From positions 4,682,501 through 4,746,500 of the forward strand of contig NZ_CP095741.1 in the NCBI RefSeq assembly GCF_023078475.1: DNA of 64,000 nt, in the 5' to 3' direction. The notes under the pieces were generated by a model that saw only the letters and a list, made by a program, of their open reading frames with translations, did no database searches and was not told where the DNA came from. Below are positions 16,644 through 25,577 of this stretch, in pieces; the stretch's first letter is position 1; each line of letters opens with the position of its first letter. The DNA comes from Luteibacter aegosomaticola (GTDB lineage Bacteria > Pseudomonadota > Gammaproteobacteria > Xanthomonadales > Rhodanobacteraceae). Both the position numbers and the translations under genes were made by a program.

Positions 16644-17967
16644 ATCCCTGGCCTGGCTTCTGACGTGGCGGATCGTGGTGCCCCAGGCACTGATCATGCT
16701 CGCGGCCTTCATGATCCTGGGATACCAGATCCACCACGACAGCGTGTCGTACGTGGATCCGAAGCTGGTGGAGGAAGTGCAGGCCTCGCTGGTGCCGGCC
16801 GCGGATGGCGGCATCACACTTACGCCGACGCCGGTGCTGCGCAAGAAGATGGACGAGCATCCCGCCCTGTGGGTCGTGGCGCGCGATGAGAGCGGCCACA
16901 CTTACATGCACGGTTCACCGCCGGCCAGCCTGACGCCGCTGCTCGATCGTCTTGCCTTCCTCGCGGCATCGGATATCCACGGCTCGAGCGAACCCTTTAC
17001 GGATACCGCCGCCATCCGCCTGGTCAACTGGACGCACCGTCGCGTGCATTTCATGGTTGGCGGCGCGGCCACCTCGAATGCCGGCGGCCTCGCCACCATG
17101 GTCGCGGATTACCTCACCTGGCGCCTGCTGCTTCCCACCGTGCTAGCAACACTGATCACGGTGCCGATCGTCGTGCGCCGCTCCATGAAGAGCGTGCGCC
17201 AGGTGGCCCGGCACGCGGACGAGATCGACGTGGAGAAGCGTGGCGCAAAGCTGGCCGACCAGACCGTCCCACATGAGATCCAGCCGCTGGTGCGCGGGTT
17301 CAATGCCGCACTCACACGCGTGAGTGAAGGCTACGACGTGCGCGACCGTTTCCTGGCGAGCGCGGCGCATGAGCTACGCGCGCCGATCGCCATTCTGCGT
17401 GCGCGCATCGACGCGATGGATCCCTGCGTGGAACGCACGCGCTTGCTGGGTGACACTGCCCGCCTGTGGAACCTGGCCGAGCAACTGCTCGACCTGCAGC
17501 GCTTCAACGGCGACGCCGCGGCATGCCAGAAGCTCAACCTCGCGCAGGTCGCCTCGGCCGCCGTCGCAGATATCGCACCGCTGACGCTCGAATCGGGCAA
17601 CGACATCGAGTTCGACGCACCGGAAGGTCCGGTGTGGATCCACGGCGATGCGCTCGCCCTCTCCCGCGTCATCATGAACCTCGTGCAGAACGCGATGGTG
17701 CATGCGGATGGCCAGGGCACGATCAGCGTAGCCGTCACCGCGTGGGGCGAACTCACGGTCACCGACCAGGGCGGCGGTATTCCGCAGGAAGAACGGGAAC
17801 GCATCTTCGAGCCCTTCTATCGCACCCGGCCCAGCAGCACCGGCACCGGCCTGGGCCTGCACCTCGCGCGGCAGGTTGTGGAACGCCATGGCGGCAGCAT
17901 CGATGTAGCAAACGCCGAGCATGGCGGCGCCTGTTTCAGGGTGCGGCTACCGCGCGCGACTGCCTGA
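16627..17967 (+). CDS. Sensor histidine kinase
   Basis: A 446-aa membrane kinase. TM1 about 15-33, a periplasmic domain about 34-160 holding HPALWVVARDESG, TM2 about 166-184, HAMP, H-box SAAHELRAPIAILRARID with H248, N-box NLVQNAMVHADG, G1 TDQGGGIP, F-box IFEPFYR and G2 GTGLGLHLAR. The H-box with RAPIAILRARID is of the QseC/TctE-like type. The ATG at 16627 has GGAG upstream and overlaps the regulator gene; an earlier in-frame codon at 16594 is unlikely. Signal unknown. Confidence 0.93.
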   Translation: MAKHGRSLAWLLTWRIVVPQALIMLAAFMILGYQIHHDSVSYVDPKLVEEVQASLVPAADGGITLTPTPVLRKKMDEHPALWVVARDESGHTYMHGSPPASLTPLLDRLAFLAASDIHGSSEPFTDTAAIRLVNWTHRRVHFMVGGAATSNAGGLATMVADYLTWRLLLPTVLATLITVPIVVRRSMKSVRQVARHADEIDVEKRGAKLADQTVPHEIQPLVRGFNAALTRVSEGYDVRDRFLASAAHELRAPIAILRARIDAMDPCVERTRLLGDTARLWNLAEQLLDLQRFNGDAAACQKLNLAQVASAAVADIAPLTLESGNDIEFDAPEGPVWIHGDALALSRVIMNLVQNAMVHADGQGTISVAVTAWGELTVTDQGGGIPQEERERIFEPFYRTRPSSTGTGLGLHLARQVVERHGGSIDVANAEHGGACFRVRLPRATA

Positions 17968-17981
17968 TTCGCCCAGGGCCT

Positions 17982-18467
17982 CTACCAGACTTCCACTTCA
18001 TAGATCCGCGTGGCGGGATCATCCGTCTGCGTAGGCTTGGTCACGTCGAGCTCCACGTAGCGGGCCTGTACGGGCGTGATGCGGTGCTCGGTGACACTGG
18101 CGGTGTTTGCCGTCACATCGACCACCGACTTCCAGTCGGTCCCGTCCGTCGATACGCGCACCGTGAACGCTCGCGTATTCATTTCCATGGGCTCGTCACC
18201 CGCCCCGGCATGCCTGATGGTGAAGCCGGACACCTTGCTCACCTGGCCCAGGTCGATACGCAGCCAGCTCGGGACGTCCTTGGTGCAGAACTTATCCTGC
18301 GTCTTGCTGGCGAGCTTGCCGTTCACCGCCTTCACGGCTTCCTCGCCAGGTTTGCAGATGGATGATCCGGTGACGGCTTTGCCAAGCGCGAGGTCCACGC
18401 GCGCCGCATGGGAAGCCATGGGTGTGCCGAGCAGGCTGGCAACGGCGAGGCATGCAAGTAGCTTCAT
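17982..18467 (-). CDS. Secreted discoidin (F5/8 type C) domain protein
   Basis: A 161-aa exported protein that is essentially one galactose-binding-like domain. Signal peptide of about 21 residues (ASHA). The domain shows LALGKAVTGSS, WLRIDLGQVSKVSGFTIRH, VSTDGTDWKSV and ARYVELDVTKP, the standard order of F5/8C/CBM32 strands. Such domains bind carbohydrate or lipid head groups. Its start overlaps the stop of the sterol desaturase gene (ATGA), so the two are co-expressed. Confidence 0.9.
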   Translation of the reverse strand: MKLLACLAVASLLGTPMASHAARVDLALGKAVTGSSICKPGEEAVKAVNGKLASKTQDKFCTKDVPSWLRIDLGQVSKVSGFTIRHAGAGDEPMEMNTRAFTVRVSTDGTDWKSVVDVTANTASVTEHRITPVQARYVELDVTKPTQTDDPATRIYEVEVW

Positions 18468-19501
18468 GGTCGAACTCCCTGCGTCGTATGCGATTCGGGC
18501 GGCCGATGCGGATCCATCCCAGCCAGCTCCTGTTTGGCCACCCGGGCCGTCTTGTGATGCCCGTCATGGCTCCAGCCCGGTGGCATGACGATATACATGA
18601 ACTTGTTGCGCAGACCGGGGGCCTGCCAGACGTCCTTGCCGAGCAGGTAGAACTCACCCAGATACGCATCCGTCACGCTGTACGGCTTCACCGGACGGGT
18701 GATGCCGTACTCGATCCTGACGTCGTCGCGCTCTTCGATGTATGTGCCGAACAGCCGATCCCAGATCGGCAGCAGGTTGCAGAAGTTGGTGTCCATGTAC
18801 ACCACGTTACGGGCGTGGTGTACGCGATGGTGCGACGGCGTGAGGATGATGCGGTTCATTACGCCAAGCCTGCCGTTCTTCAGCACGCCGTCGCTCACGT
18901 GGATGAAGCTGCCCCAGAAGCCATCGATGATCATGATCAGCACGAGCAGCGGCGGGCTCACGCCAAGCACCATGCAGATGCTGGTGCGCACGAAGTCCGC
19001 GTAGGCGGCTTCCAGGAAAATATGCGAGTAGTTCACGCTCATGTTCATCGCGACGGGAGCGTGGTGCGTGGAATGCAGGCACCACAGGATCCGCACCTTG
19101 TGCGCGAAGAAGTGATAGACGAAATGGGAAAGCTCCCAGGCCACATAGCCGTAGAGCACGCCGTACCACGTCAGGCCGGCCTGGAAGGGCGCGAAGCGCT
19201 GGAACAGACCGATGCATAGCCCGACCACCGCGATGGTGATGAAGCTGCCGATGAACCGGTTGAGCACCATCACCAGCAGGGGCACCTGATAGTGCTCGCG
19301 CTTGAATGTCTTCAGGGCAACGCTGCGCAGCAACTCAAAGACAAGCAGCAAGGGAAGGATCGGACCGAGCACGGCGCCGAACCCGTCGACCGTGAGCAAC
19401 GCGCGGTAGTCGCCCCTGGCGATCAACTCAAGCAGCGGGCCGAGACCGAAGAAATCGAGCACCTGGGCATATAGCCATCCGAACACGTCCATCGCGTACA
19501 T
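18464..19501 (-). CDS. Sterol desaturase/fatty acid hydroxylase family membrane protein
   Basis: A multi-pass membrane di-iron oxygenase of 345 aa from this start. The eight-His signature is present in three blocks: HFVYHFFAH, HSTHHAP and HHRVHH. Hydrophobic helices flank these at about 45-70 and 85-115, with more at 190-215. Members hydroxylate or desaturate sterols, hopanoids or fatty acids; the substrate here cannot be told. GGGGTG precedes the ATG at 19501; the frame stays open 54 bp farther up. Coupled to the discoidin protein gene by a 4-bp overlap. Confidence 0.9.
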   Translation of the reverse strand: MYAMDVFGWLYAQVLDFFGLGPLLELIARGDYRALLTVDGFGAVLGPILPLLLVFELLRSVALKTFKREHYQVPLLVMVLNRFIGSFITIAVVGLCIGLFQRFAPFQAGLTWYGVLYGYVAWELSHFVYHFFAHKVRILWCLHSTHHAPVAMNMSVNYSHIFLEAAYADFVRTSICMVLGVSPPLLVLIMIIDGFWGSFIHVSDGVLKNGRLGVMNRIILTPSHHRVHHARNVVYMDTNFCNLLPIWDRLFGTYIEERDDVRIEYGITRPVKPYSVTDAYLGEFYLLGKDVWQAPGLRNKFMYIVMPPGWSHDGHHKTARVAKQELAGMDPHRPPESHTTQGVRP

Positions 19502-19588
19502 CGCACCCCGATGTGGCTGGAAACCCGGTTTAACACGACCCCATGGATGCATCAAGCCGCACCCGCTGCGCGTGTGACGGTGGTCCGT

Positions 19589-20374
19589 TCAAGGCAACCA
19601 GGCAGCGATGAGGCGCAGTGCGGACTCACGAGCAAGATCGATCGGCTCGGGGCGGGTCTGTGCAGACAGCGCCTCGCGCGTCTTCTGACCGAGGAAGTAC
19701 GCAACGCGTTCGGCATTCGCCCCGGAGGGATGCGGAAGGCCGACAAGAACCTGCTCGGGCCTGATTAGCCCGCGAGCGACGACGCGGTCGCAGGCCACCT
19801 GTGCCGCGGCACCGAGCGGAATGAACATGGCGTGGGTGAGATGTGCGCATTCCGCGGCGAAGTAGCTATCGACTTGCCCGAGAAGGAATGGACTGCGTTC
19901 GACGCCGGCGCCGTTGAAGTTCTTCGCACCGACGAACACGGGATAGCGCAGTGCCGCGGAGAAATGCACGAGGTCGGTGCGCGTCGTCCAGAGCTCCGCG
20001 GTGGAGGCGATATCTAGCCGCGCGGCGACGCCGAGGAAATCGAGCATCCGGACGAGGTTGCGGCGAATCGGTCCTGACCAGCTGGCGGCGTGCTTGGCCG
20101 TGGCCGCGGCGGTCACGTCGTCGCTACCCGATAGCAGTTCGCGCCGCGCCGTCTCCAATGCCACCAGTGCCTGGGCCCGGCCCGGAGAAAGGCCGACCAG
20201 GACCAGCCGTGCCTTGGGGTTCAGGTGATCGAACGGCGCGTAGTAAACGGCATGGCGCGCATCGTTCGCCATGCGCAAGGCATCAGGCAGCGGCTGGTGC
20301 GCGGCAAAGTCCACCGCCGGATCCCGCAGGATGCCTTCGTAACGGTGGAACAACGGCAGGGAATCGGTAGCCAT
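19589..20374 (-). CDS. Uracil-DNA glycosylase-like fold protein
   Basis: A 261-aa protein with features of the UDG superfamily: an N-terminal PKARLVLVGLSPGRAQ (GxxPG-like motif A position) and a C-terminal LVGLPHPSGAN, the HPSxxN-type motif 2. The catalytic Asp/Asn motif of true UDGs is not clear, so activity is uncertain and another nucleic-acid role is possible. Start ATG 20374 is preferred because the longer frame runs into the tRNA gene. It lies 33 bp after the tRNA on the same strand. Confidence 0.7.
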   Translation of the reverse strand: MATDSLPLFHRYEGILRDPAVDFAAHQPLPDALRMANDARHAVYYAPFDHLNPKARLVLVGLSPGRAQALVALETARRELLSGSDDVTAAATAKHAASWSGPIRRNLVRMLDFLGVAARLDIASTAELWTTRTDLVHFSAALRYPVFVGAKNFNGAGVERSPFLLGQVDSYFAAECAHLTHAMFIPLGAAAQVACDRVVARGLIRPEQVLVGLPHPSGANAERVAYFLGQKTREALSAQTRPEPIDLARESALRLIAAWLP

Positions 20375-20406
20375 GCATCGTGGCCAGCCGCGAATGCGGC
20401 GAAGAA

Positions 20407-20483
20407 TGGCGCGCCCGGAGGGATTCGAACCCCCGACCAATGGCTTCGGAAGCCACTACTCTATCCGGCTGAGCTACGGGCGC
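20407..20483 (-). tRNA. tRNA-Arg (CCG)
   Basis: A 77-nt tRNA including an encoded CCA. Acceptor stem GCGCCCG/CGGGCGC, D arm TAGCTCAGCCGGATAGA, anticodon loop CTTCCGAAG giving CCG, and T arm GGTTCGAATCC. It decodes CGG. Confidence 0.97.
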
Positions 20484-20540
20484 GTATCTGAGCGGACCGG
20501 CATTGTAGCGGCAATACCGCCCGCTGGCCTAGCCTTCCCT

Positions 20541-21449
20541 TCAGGCCCGTGCCACGGCGGGCTCCGCACCGGCCGCGACAGCCCGCAGGGCCTCGCGGTA
20601 GCGGCGGCTGCAGGGCAGCACGGTGCCATCCACCATGTGCAGGCGAGCCTCGCCGGCATCCAGCGGCTCGATCGAGGTCACCTGGGTCAGCTGGACCAGG
20701 TAACTGCGGTGGGCCCGGACGAACACCGACGGGTCGAGACGCGCCTCCAGCGCGGCCAGCGTGCTGCGCAATGGATAGTCGCGGCCGCGCACACGCAGGT
20801 TCACGTAATTACCCGACGCCTGCGCCCATTCGATATCGCCGGTGGCGACCAGGAAGTCGCGGCCAAGCTTACGCACGAGGAAGCGTTCCGGCCGATCGAT
20901 GGGCTCGACCGGTGCGACGTCGTCGTCCGGCGCCACCAGCAACCTGGCTTCGCCCTTCGACTGCCGGCCGAACCACTCCACGGCGTGGGTAAGCAACACG
21001 ATGTAGAAGAACGTGCGCACGTCCTTCAGGTATTCGTAGATGAACTGCAGCCCGAGGTTGCCCGGGTCGTAGCCGTCGCCACCCACGTGGTAAGCGGCCA
21101 GCCTGAGCAGGTCCATGCCGGCGATATGCAGGACGCACCACGCCACGCTGCCTGCGATGTACAGCGGCAGGTGGCGGCGCCACGTATCCGCGTGCAGGGG
21201 CCAGCGGTCGCAAGCGACAAGCAGGAAAGGCAGGAGCAGCAGCGATATCACCGGGCTGCTGATCTCGTTGACGACGATATGCCACATCGCATACGGCACG
21301 TTGTAGCGATCGGCATCGATCCGCGACGTGAGGATATTGCTGATCGCCGCGGTGCCGAAGAGCACCGTCCACAGCAGGAACATCAGCCAGCGCCGGCGGC
21401 GGCGGGCGGTGTCGATATCGTGGCCGGGGGGCGTGGGCGCGGATTCCAT
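20541..21449 (-). CDS. Membrane-anchored LytTR transcriptional regulator
   Basis: A 302-aa protein. The N-terminal 160 residues form about four membrane helices (FLLWTVLFGTAAISNIL, VISLLLLPFLLVAC, LYIAGSVAWCVLHIAG, FFYIVLLTHAVEWF). The C-terminal LytTR DNA-binding domain (about 190-290) has FLVRKLGRDFLVATGDIEWAQASGN, NLRVRGRDYPLRSTLAALE and VRAHRSYLVQL. No receiver domain, so the membrane part is the likely sensor. No membrane kinase partner is adjacent. Targets unknown. Confidence 0.92.
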   Translation of the reverse strand: MESAPTPPGHDIDTARRRRRWLMFLLWTVLFGTAAISNILTSRIDADRYNVPYAMWHIVVNEISSPVISLLLLPFLLVACDRWPLHADTWRRHLPLYIAGSVAWCVLHIAGMDLLRLAAYHVGGDGYDPGNLGLQFIYEYLKDVRTFFYIVLLTHAVEWFGRQSKGEARLLVAPDDDVAPVEPIDRPERFLVRKLGRDFLVATGDIEWAQASGNYVNLRVRGRDYPLRSTLAALEARLDPSVFVRAHRSYLVQLTQVTSIEPLDAGEARLHMVDGTVLPCSRRYREALRAVAAGAEPAVARA

Positions 21450-21487
21450 GGAGCGCAGTGTATGCCGTTACGTGACGGATCGTAGCG

Positions 21488-21617
21488 GTAGGAGCTCACC
21501 CTGTGAGCGACGCCGTTCGCGGAGGGGCCGCAGGGGCTGTAGTGGTATCGCGAGAGATGCCGCCTAAGGGCCTGTGGCGGTGTCGCGAAAGATGTCGCCC
21601 ACAGGGTGGGCTCCTAC
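21488..21617. repeat. REP-type palindrome, family A copy 4 (enlarged, 130 bp)
   Basis: Left arm GTAGGAGCTCACCCTGTGAG, right arm ending CCACAGGGTGGGCTCCTAC. The centre holds an additional partial unit (TCGCGAGAGATGCCGCC and TCGCGAAAGATGTCGCCC), so it looks like one-and-a-half elements joined. Confidence 0.85.
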
Positions 21618-21653
21618 ATAGGGGAAGGGCCCCTTTCGGGGCCCTTGTCGTGC

Positions 21654-23552
21654 TTATTTTGCCTTGTACAGCTGGCTCAGCCAGTCCGGCTTGCTGCTGT
21701 CGCGCTCGAGGTGCGGGTACATCAGGCCGCCGTGGTAGTCGATCTTCACGGTCTTGTACTGGTCGAAGTTCTTCACCAGCAGGTCGATCGAAGCCGAGGT
21801 GCCCTTGGCGGCGGTCACGGCATCCTTCAGCGCATCGCCGTCGAATTCCTTACCGTTGACGGCGACGATGTGCATGCCCGGCGAGAGACCGGCGTTGAAG
21901 GCCGGGCTATCCCAGCGCACGTCGGAGATATCGCCCTTCGACGACACGCCGAAGCCGGCCGAGTAGGTCAGGTCGGTGTAATGACGGCGGGCTTCGAAGG
22001 CCTTCACGGCTTCCGAGGGCTTGTCGTTGTAGACCAGCTTCCAGCCACCACGCTCGATGCCTTCCAGGTCGCCCTTGTGGCCATCGACACGCTCGCGCAG
22101 GTACTTCGCCCAATCGTACGGGGCAATACCGTTCAGCGTCGAAGCGACTTCTTCGAAGGTGTACGCGTTGACGTTCCACTCGCCGTCCTTCATGCCGAAG
22201 AACGCCTTGGCGAAATCATCCAGCGAACGCTTGTTCTTGGTGAGTTCGCGCAGCTTGGTGTCGACGTCGAGCCAGATCATCTGGCCGCCCGAATAGTAGT
22301 CTTCGCTCATCTGGTAGTTGCGGTACGAGAGCGGGCGACGCTGGGCGATGGTCGGATCGTTGGTCGTATCCTGGATGTTGCGCCAGGACAGGCCCGGGCG
22401 GCCCTTGTCGTAGGTGGCGGCGACGAGTGCGAGCAGGTCACGCGCCTGGTCCTGCGAGACGAGGCCCGAACGCGCGGCGACCACGTTGCCCCAGAACTGG
22501 GTCTGGCCTTCGTACACCCACAGCAGGCTGTCGCCCATCGGGGTGTTGAGGTTCGGCATATCCGAATCCGCGCCACGGCGGTACTTGCCATCCCACGAGT
22601 GGTTGTACTCGTGCGCCAGCAGGTCACGGCCGAGCCAGCTCTTGTCCCACTCGGTGAAGTAGTTCGGCTGTGCGCTGTTTTCCGACGAGCGGTGGTGCTC
22701 GAGGCCGATGCCGCCGAGCTTGTCGGTCAGCGCCAGCAGGAAGTCGTAGTGGTTGTAGTGGCGCGCGCCGTACAGCTTATCCATCTGCTTGACGAGGTTG
22801 CGGTGGATTTCAAGCGCTTCAGGCTTGATCTCCAGCGACTTCGCGCTGTCAGCAATGATGTTCAGGTGCACCGGCGAGCGGCCGTTCGGATCGAGGTCGA
22901 CGCGCTTGAAGTAACGGCCGGCGAAGATCGGCGAGTCGACCAGGTTGTCGAAGTCGATGTTCTTGAAGGTGACGGTGTCGCCATCCTTGCTCGCCTGCTC
23001 CAGCGCGGTACCGAACTGGAAACCGGCCGGGAACTTCACCGACGGCTCGACCTGGATCTTGTCGGTACGGTAGCCGGCCGGATAAAGGGCAACCTGGTTC
23101 CACTCGACATTGACCATGTCGGGGGTCATCACGATGCGGCCCTGGCGGGTGTCCTGGGGGGTGAGGGTCTGGAACTCCAGATCCACCGACGAGGCGCCGG
23201 CCGGCACGTCCACGTGGAAGGCGTAGACGTTGTATTCGTCGCGGGTCCACTCGAGGCGCTGGCCATTGGCCTTCACGATCAGGCCAGCGAACTGGTCGAT
23301 CGGGCCGGTCGGCGAGTGGTGGCCCGGGATCCACTCCGGGAACAACAGGGTGAGCTTGCCGGGCTGGGCCGGGACGCTTTCCTTGACCCGGAGGATCCGG
23401 TGGTCGAGGTCGGTGGCGTCGACGGCGACCTTGACGGTGCCATTGAACGGGCCGTCCTGGACGGCGGGGACATCATCCGCGGCGAACGCGGCCGTGGCGC
23501 CGATACCGGCCAGGGCGGCCAGCAGCGCGGAAGCAAGAAGGGTGGATTTCAA
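21654..23552 (-). CDS. M61 family metallopeptidase (glycyl aminopeptidase-like, with PDZ domain)
   Basis: A 632-aa exported zinc peptidase. The signal peptide ATAAFA/ADD ends near residue 25. An N-terminal beta domain contains LLFPEWIPGHHSPTGP. The zinc site is HEYNH (LLAHEYNHSWDGK) with the downstream Glu in VYEGQTQFWG. A C-terminal PDZ domain shows SAGFGVSSKGDISDV and SPAFNAGLSPGMHIVAVNG. The start is taken as TTG at 23552: GGGAGA lies 7 nt upstream and the signal peptide begins right there, while the 77 residues upstream in frame look non-coding. Confidence 0.92.
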   Translation of the reverse strand: MKSTLLASALLAALAGIGATAAFAADDVPAVQDGPFNGTVKVAVDATDLDHRILRVKESVPAQPGKLTLLFPEWIPGHHSPTGPIDQFAGLIVKANGQRLEWTRDEYNVYAFHVDVPAGASSVDLEFQTLTPQDTRQGRIVMTPDMVNVEWNQVALYPAGYRTDKIQVEPSVKFPAGFQFGTALEQASKDGDTVTFKNIDFDNLVDSPIFAGRYFKRVDLDPNGRSPVHLNIIADSAKSLEIKPEALEIHRNLVKQMDKLYGARHYNHYDFLLALTDKLGGIGLEHHRSSENSAQPNYFTEWDKSWLGRDLLAHEYNHSWDGKYRRGADSDMPNLNTPMGDSLLWVYEGQTQFWGNVVAARSGLVSQDQARDLLALVAATYDKGRPGLSWRNIQDTTNDPTIAQRRPLSYRNYQMSEDYYSGGQMIWLDVDTKLRELTKNKRSLDDFAKAFFGMKDGEWNVNAYTFEEVASTLNGIAPYDWAKYLRERVDGHKGDLEGIERGGWKLVYNDKPSEAVKAFEARRHYTDLTYSAGFGVSSKGDISDVRWDSPAFNAGLSPGMHIVAVNGKEFDGDALKDAVTAAKGTSASIDLLVKNFDQYKTVKIDYHGGLMYPHLERDSSKPDWLSQLYKAK

Positions 23553-23803
23553 AGAGTTCTCCCGTGGAACGTGTGGATCGCCGGGCCGTCCTGCCTGCGA
23601 GTGGGTCGGCGCGGTCCCCTGCGGTCCGCGCAAGCCACCGATGCTAAATGGCGGGGGGCGGGGCGCCCTATGCCAGAGGTCACGGGCGGGCCCCGGAATA
23701 CCTGTCATGGCACCCCGAGTTAAAACGACGTAAAATCCTGTGGCCCACAGGGGGCACGCCGGCTGAGGGGCTGGCGGAAACATTCAAGGATCAGGGACAA
23801 ATC

Positions 23804-24451
23804 ATGCAAAAGGTTCTGCTCTCGGTGGCCGCGGCCGCCGCACTTTCGTTTGCCTCGTTCGCGGCAAACGCCGCCACCCACGATGGCGCGTTCGTCAGCG
23901 TTACTGCCGGTGGCTCGCATTACGACGTCAGCGGCTCCAGTGCCTACGACAAGAATGACAGCTCGGTCGGCGGCCTGGTGGGTTACCGCTGGGTAGTGGA
24001 TCGTCCGTTCTCCATTGGTGTTGAAGCCGGCTATGTGAATCTTGGCAAGATGACGTACTCGGATACGGCCACGTACGGGTCTTCCGACCAGTACTCGGAC
24101 ACGATCAAGGCCAAGTTCAAGGGCAAGGCGGTGTTGGTCGGCGCAAGCGGCAAGTGGGACCTGCCCAATGGTTTCACCATTACCGCACACGCGGGCGTCG
24201 CTCACTCACAGATCGACCTGAGCGCACGTGAGTACGTCGACGGCCCGGGCGTCAGCCGCACTTACAAGCTCTACGACGGCACATCGCACGACAATGCCAT
24301 CTATGCCGGCCTCGGCTTCGGCTATGACTTCAATGAGCACTTCGGCATCTCGGTGGTATACGACCACTACGCTCTGAAGGCCGAAGATCTCACCGGCAAG
24401 CACACCGTGAATGTGGGCGTGTTCGGCGGCAATGTGGAATACCGCTTCTGA
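23804..24451 (+). CDS. Outer membrane beta-barrel protein (opacity/OmpA-like), paralogue 1
   Basis: A 215-aa protein with a signal peptide MQKVLLSV... ending near ANA, followed by an eight-strand type barrel with alternating strands (GLVGYRWVVDRPFSIGVEAGYVN, YAGLGFGYDFNEHFGISVVYDHY) and a C-terminal strand ending VEYRF, the terminal Phe being the BAM recognition residue. A second copy follows 151 bp downstream. No loop motif names a ligand. Confidence 0.88.
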   Translation: MQKVLLSVAAAAALSFASFAANAATHDGAFVSVTAGGSHYDVSGSSAYDKNDSSVGGLVGYRWVVDRPFSIGVEAGYVNLGKMTYSDTATYGSSDQYSDTIKAKFKGKAVLVGASGKWDLPNGFTITAHAGVAHSQIDLSAREYVDGPGVSRTYKLYDGTSHDNAIYAGLGFGYDFNEHFGISVVYDHYALKAEDLTGKHTVNVGVFGGNVEYRF

Positions 24452-24602
24452 TAGCGGCACGGCGGCCATGGCAGCGGTTTGTGACCTGCGTCACGATCAG
24501 CTGTCATGGCAGCCAAGTGGAAAGCCTCGTAAGATACCTCAGCCCTCCACGGGCTCGCCGGCAACGGGGCCGGCAGACTTACAAGGACTCAGGGATTTCA
24601 TC

Positions 24603-25247
24603 ATGCAAAAGGTTCTGCTTTCGGTGGCCGCAGCCGCCGCACTTTCGCTCGCTTCATTCTCCGCCGCCGCCGTTACCCAGCAGGGTGCGTTCATCGGCAT
24701 CAGTGGCGGTAGCTCGCACTACAACGTGAGCAACACACGCTTCGACGACAATAACGATACGGCCGTTGGCGTGGTCGCCGGCTATCGCTGGGTCGTCGAT
24801 CGGCCGTTCTCCATCGGCTTTGAAGCAGGCTACGTCAACCTCGGCAAGCAGTCAGCCAATGGCACTGCGCTGGACGACGACGGTGAAGACGTGAACTATC
24901 GGGCTAAGTTCAAGAGTGAAGCCCTGTTGGTTGGTGCTAATGGTAAATGGGATCTTCCGCACGGCTTTACGATTACGGCCCGGCTTGGCCTTGCCCACTC
25001 GCGTACGAAGTACAACGAAACGGATGTAATCACCGGTTGCTGCCATTCCGGAACGTATCGCGACCGCAACGACTCCAACGATAACGGTATCTACGCTGGC
25101 CTTGGCTTCGGCTACGACTTCAATGAGAACTTTGGCCTGACCGTGACCTACGATCACTTCTCGCTGAAGGCGGACGACATTACCCGTGACAAGCGCACGG
25201 TGAACGTCGGCGTCACCGGCCTCGCTGCGGAATACCGCTTCTGGTAA
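24603..25247 (+). CDS. Outer membrane beta-barrel protein, paralogue 2
   Basis: A 214-aa tandem paralogue of the gene before it. The first 15 residues and the codons used for them are almost identical (MQKVLLSVAAAAALS), and the 20 bp before both ATGs share CAGGGA. The strands GYRWVVDRPFSIGFEAGYVNLGK are also shared, while the surface loops have diverged; one loop here carries a CC pair (TGCCHSG). It ends AEYRFW rather than Phe. Strong terminator follows. Confidence 0.88.
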   Translation: MQKVLLSVAAAAALSLASFSAAAVTQQGAFIGISGGSSHYNVSNTRFDDNNDTAVGVVAGYRWVVDRPFSIGFEAGYVNLGKQSANGTALDDDGEDVNYRAKFKSEALLVGANGKWDLPHGFTITARLGLAHSRTKYNETDVITGCCHSGTYRDRNDSNDNGIYAGLGFGYDFNENFGLTVTYDHFSLKADDITRDKRTVNVGVTGLAAEYRFW

Positions 25248-25271
25248 TTCCCCATCGTGGTGCAAGTGGAG

Positions 25272-25299
25272 AAACGGCCGCATTCGCGGCCGTTTTTTT
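25272..25299 (+). terminator. Rho-independent terminator after the barrel pair
   Basis: AAACGGCCGC (25272-25281), loop ATTC, GCGGCCGTTT (25286-25295) followed by a run of T to 25299. Confidence 0.92.
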
Positions 25300-25577
25300 G
25301 TGCGGATACGGATGGGGACCGCTCCGCAGGCTTTTTCGTTTGGCCGCCTAAACCCCTATACAACCTTACGGTTCTTCGCTATAACCGATAGCAAGTGCTG
25401 CGACGCAGCACGCAAGGGATTCCGAAAGGAAGCATCAAACAGTCACCCGCCCGCGGCATCGCCAGCCGGGCTGGCCGGGTGCACCCCAGGGGTTTGTCCA
25501 TCGAAGCCACACGGGAGCGTGCCGCGCTCCCGCGAGTAGCCGTGCGCAAAAAAAACGTACCGAGGAGACGTTAGCCC
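25300..25577 (+). other. Long gene-free stretch upstream of the Oar-like receptor
   Basis: A 278-bp region with no supported gene. It holds a perfect dyad GTGCTGC-GAC-GCAGCAC (25395-25411) and a second dyad GGGAGCG-TGCCG-CGCTCCC at about 25512-25530, then an A-run and the receptor Shine-Dalgarno AGGAG. TATAAC at 25380-25385 may be a -10 box. A structured 5' leader is possible; no known riboswitch was recognised. Confidence 0.4.

Noticed and set aside
21606..23723. Long plus-strand frame (705 codons) opposite the M61 peptidase
   Set aside because: Shadow; starts inside a palindromic repeat and lacks any domain.
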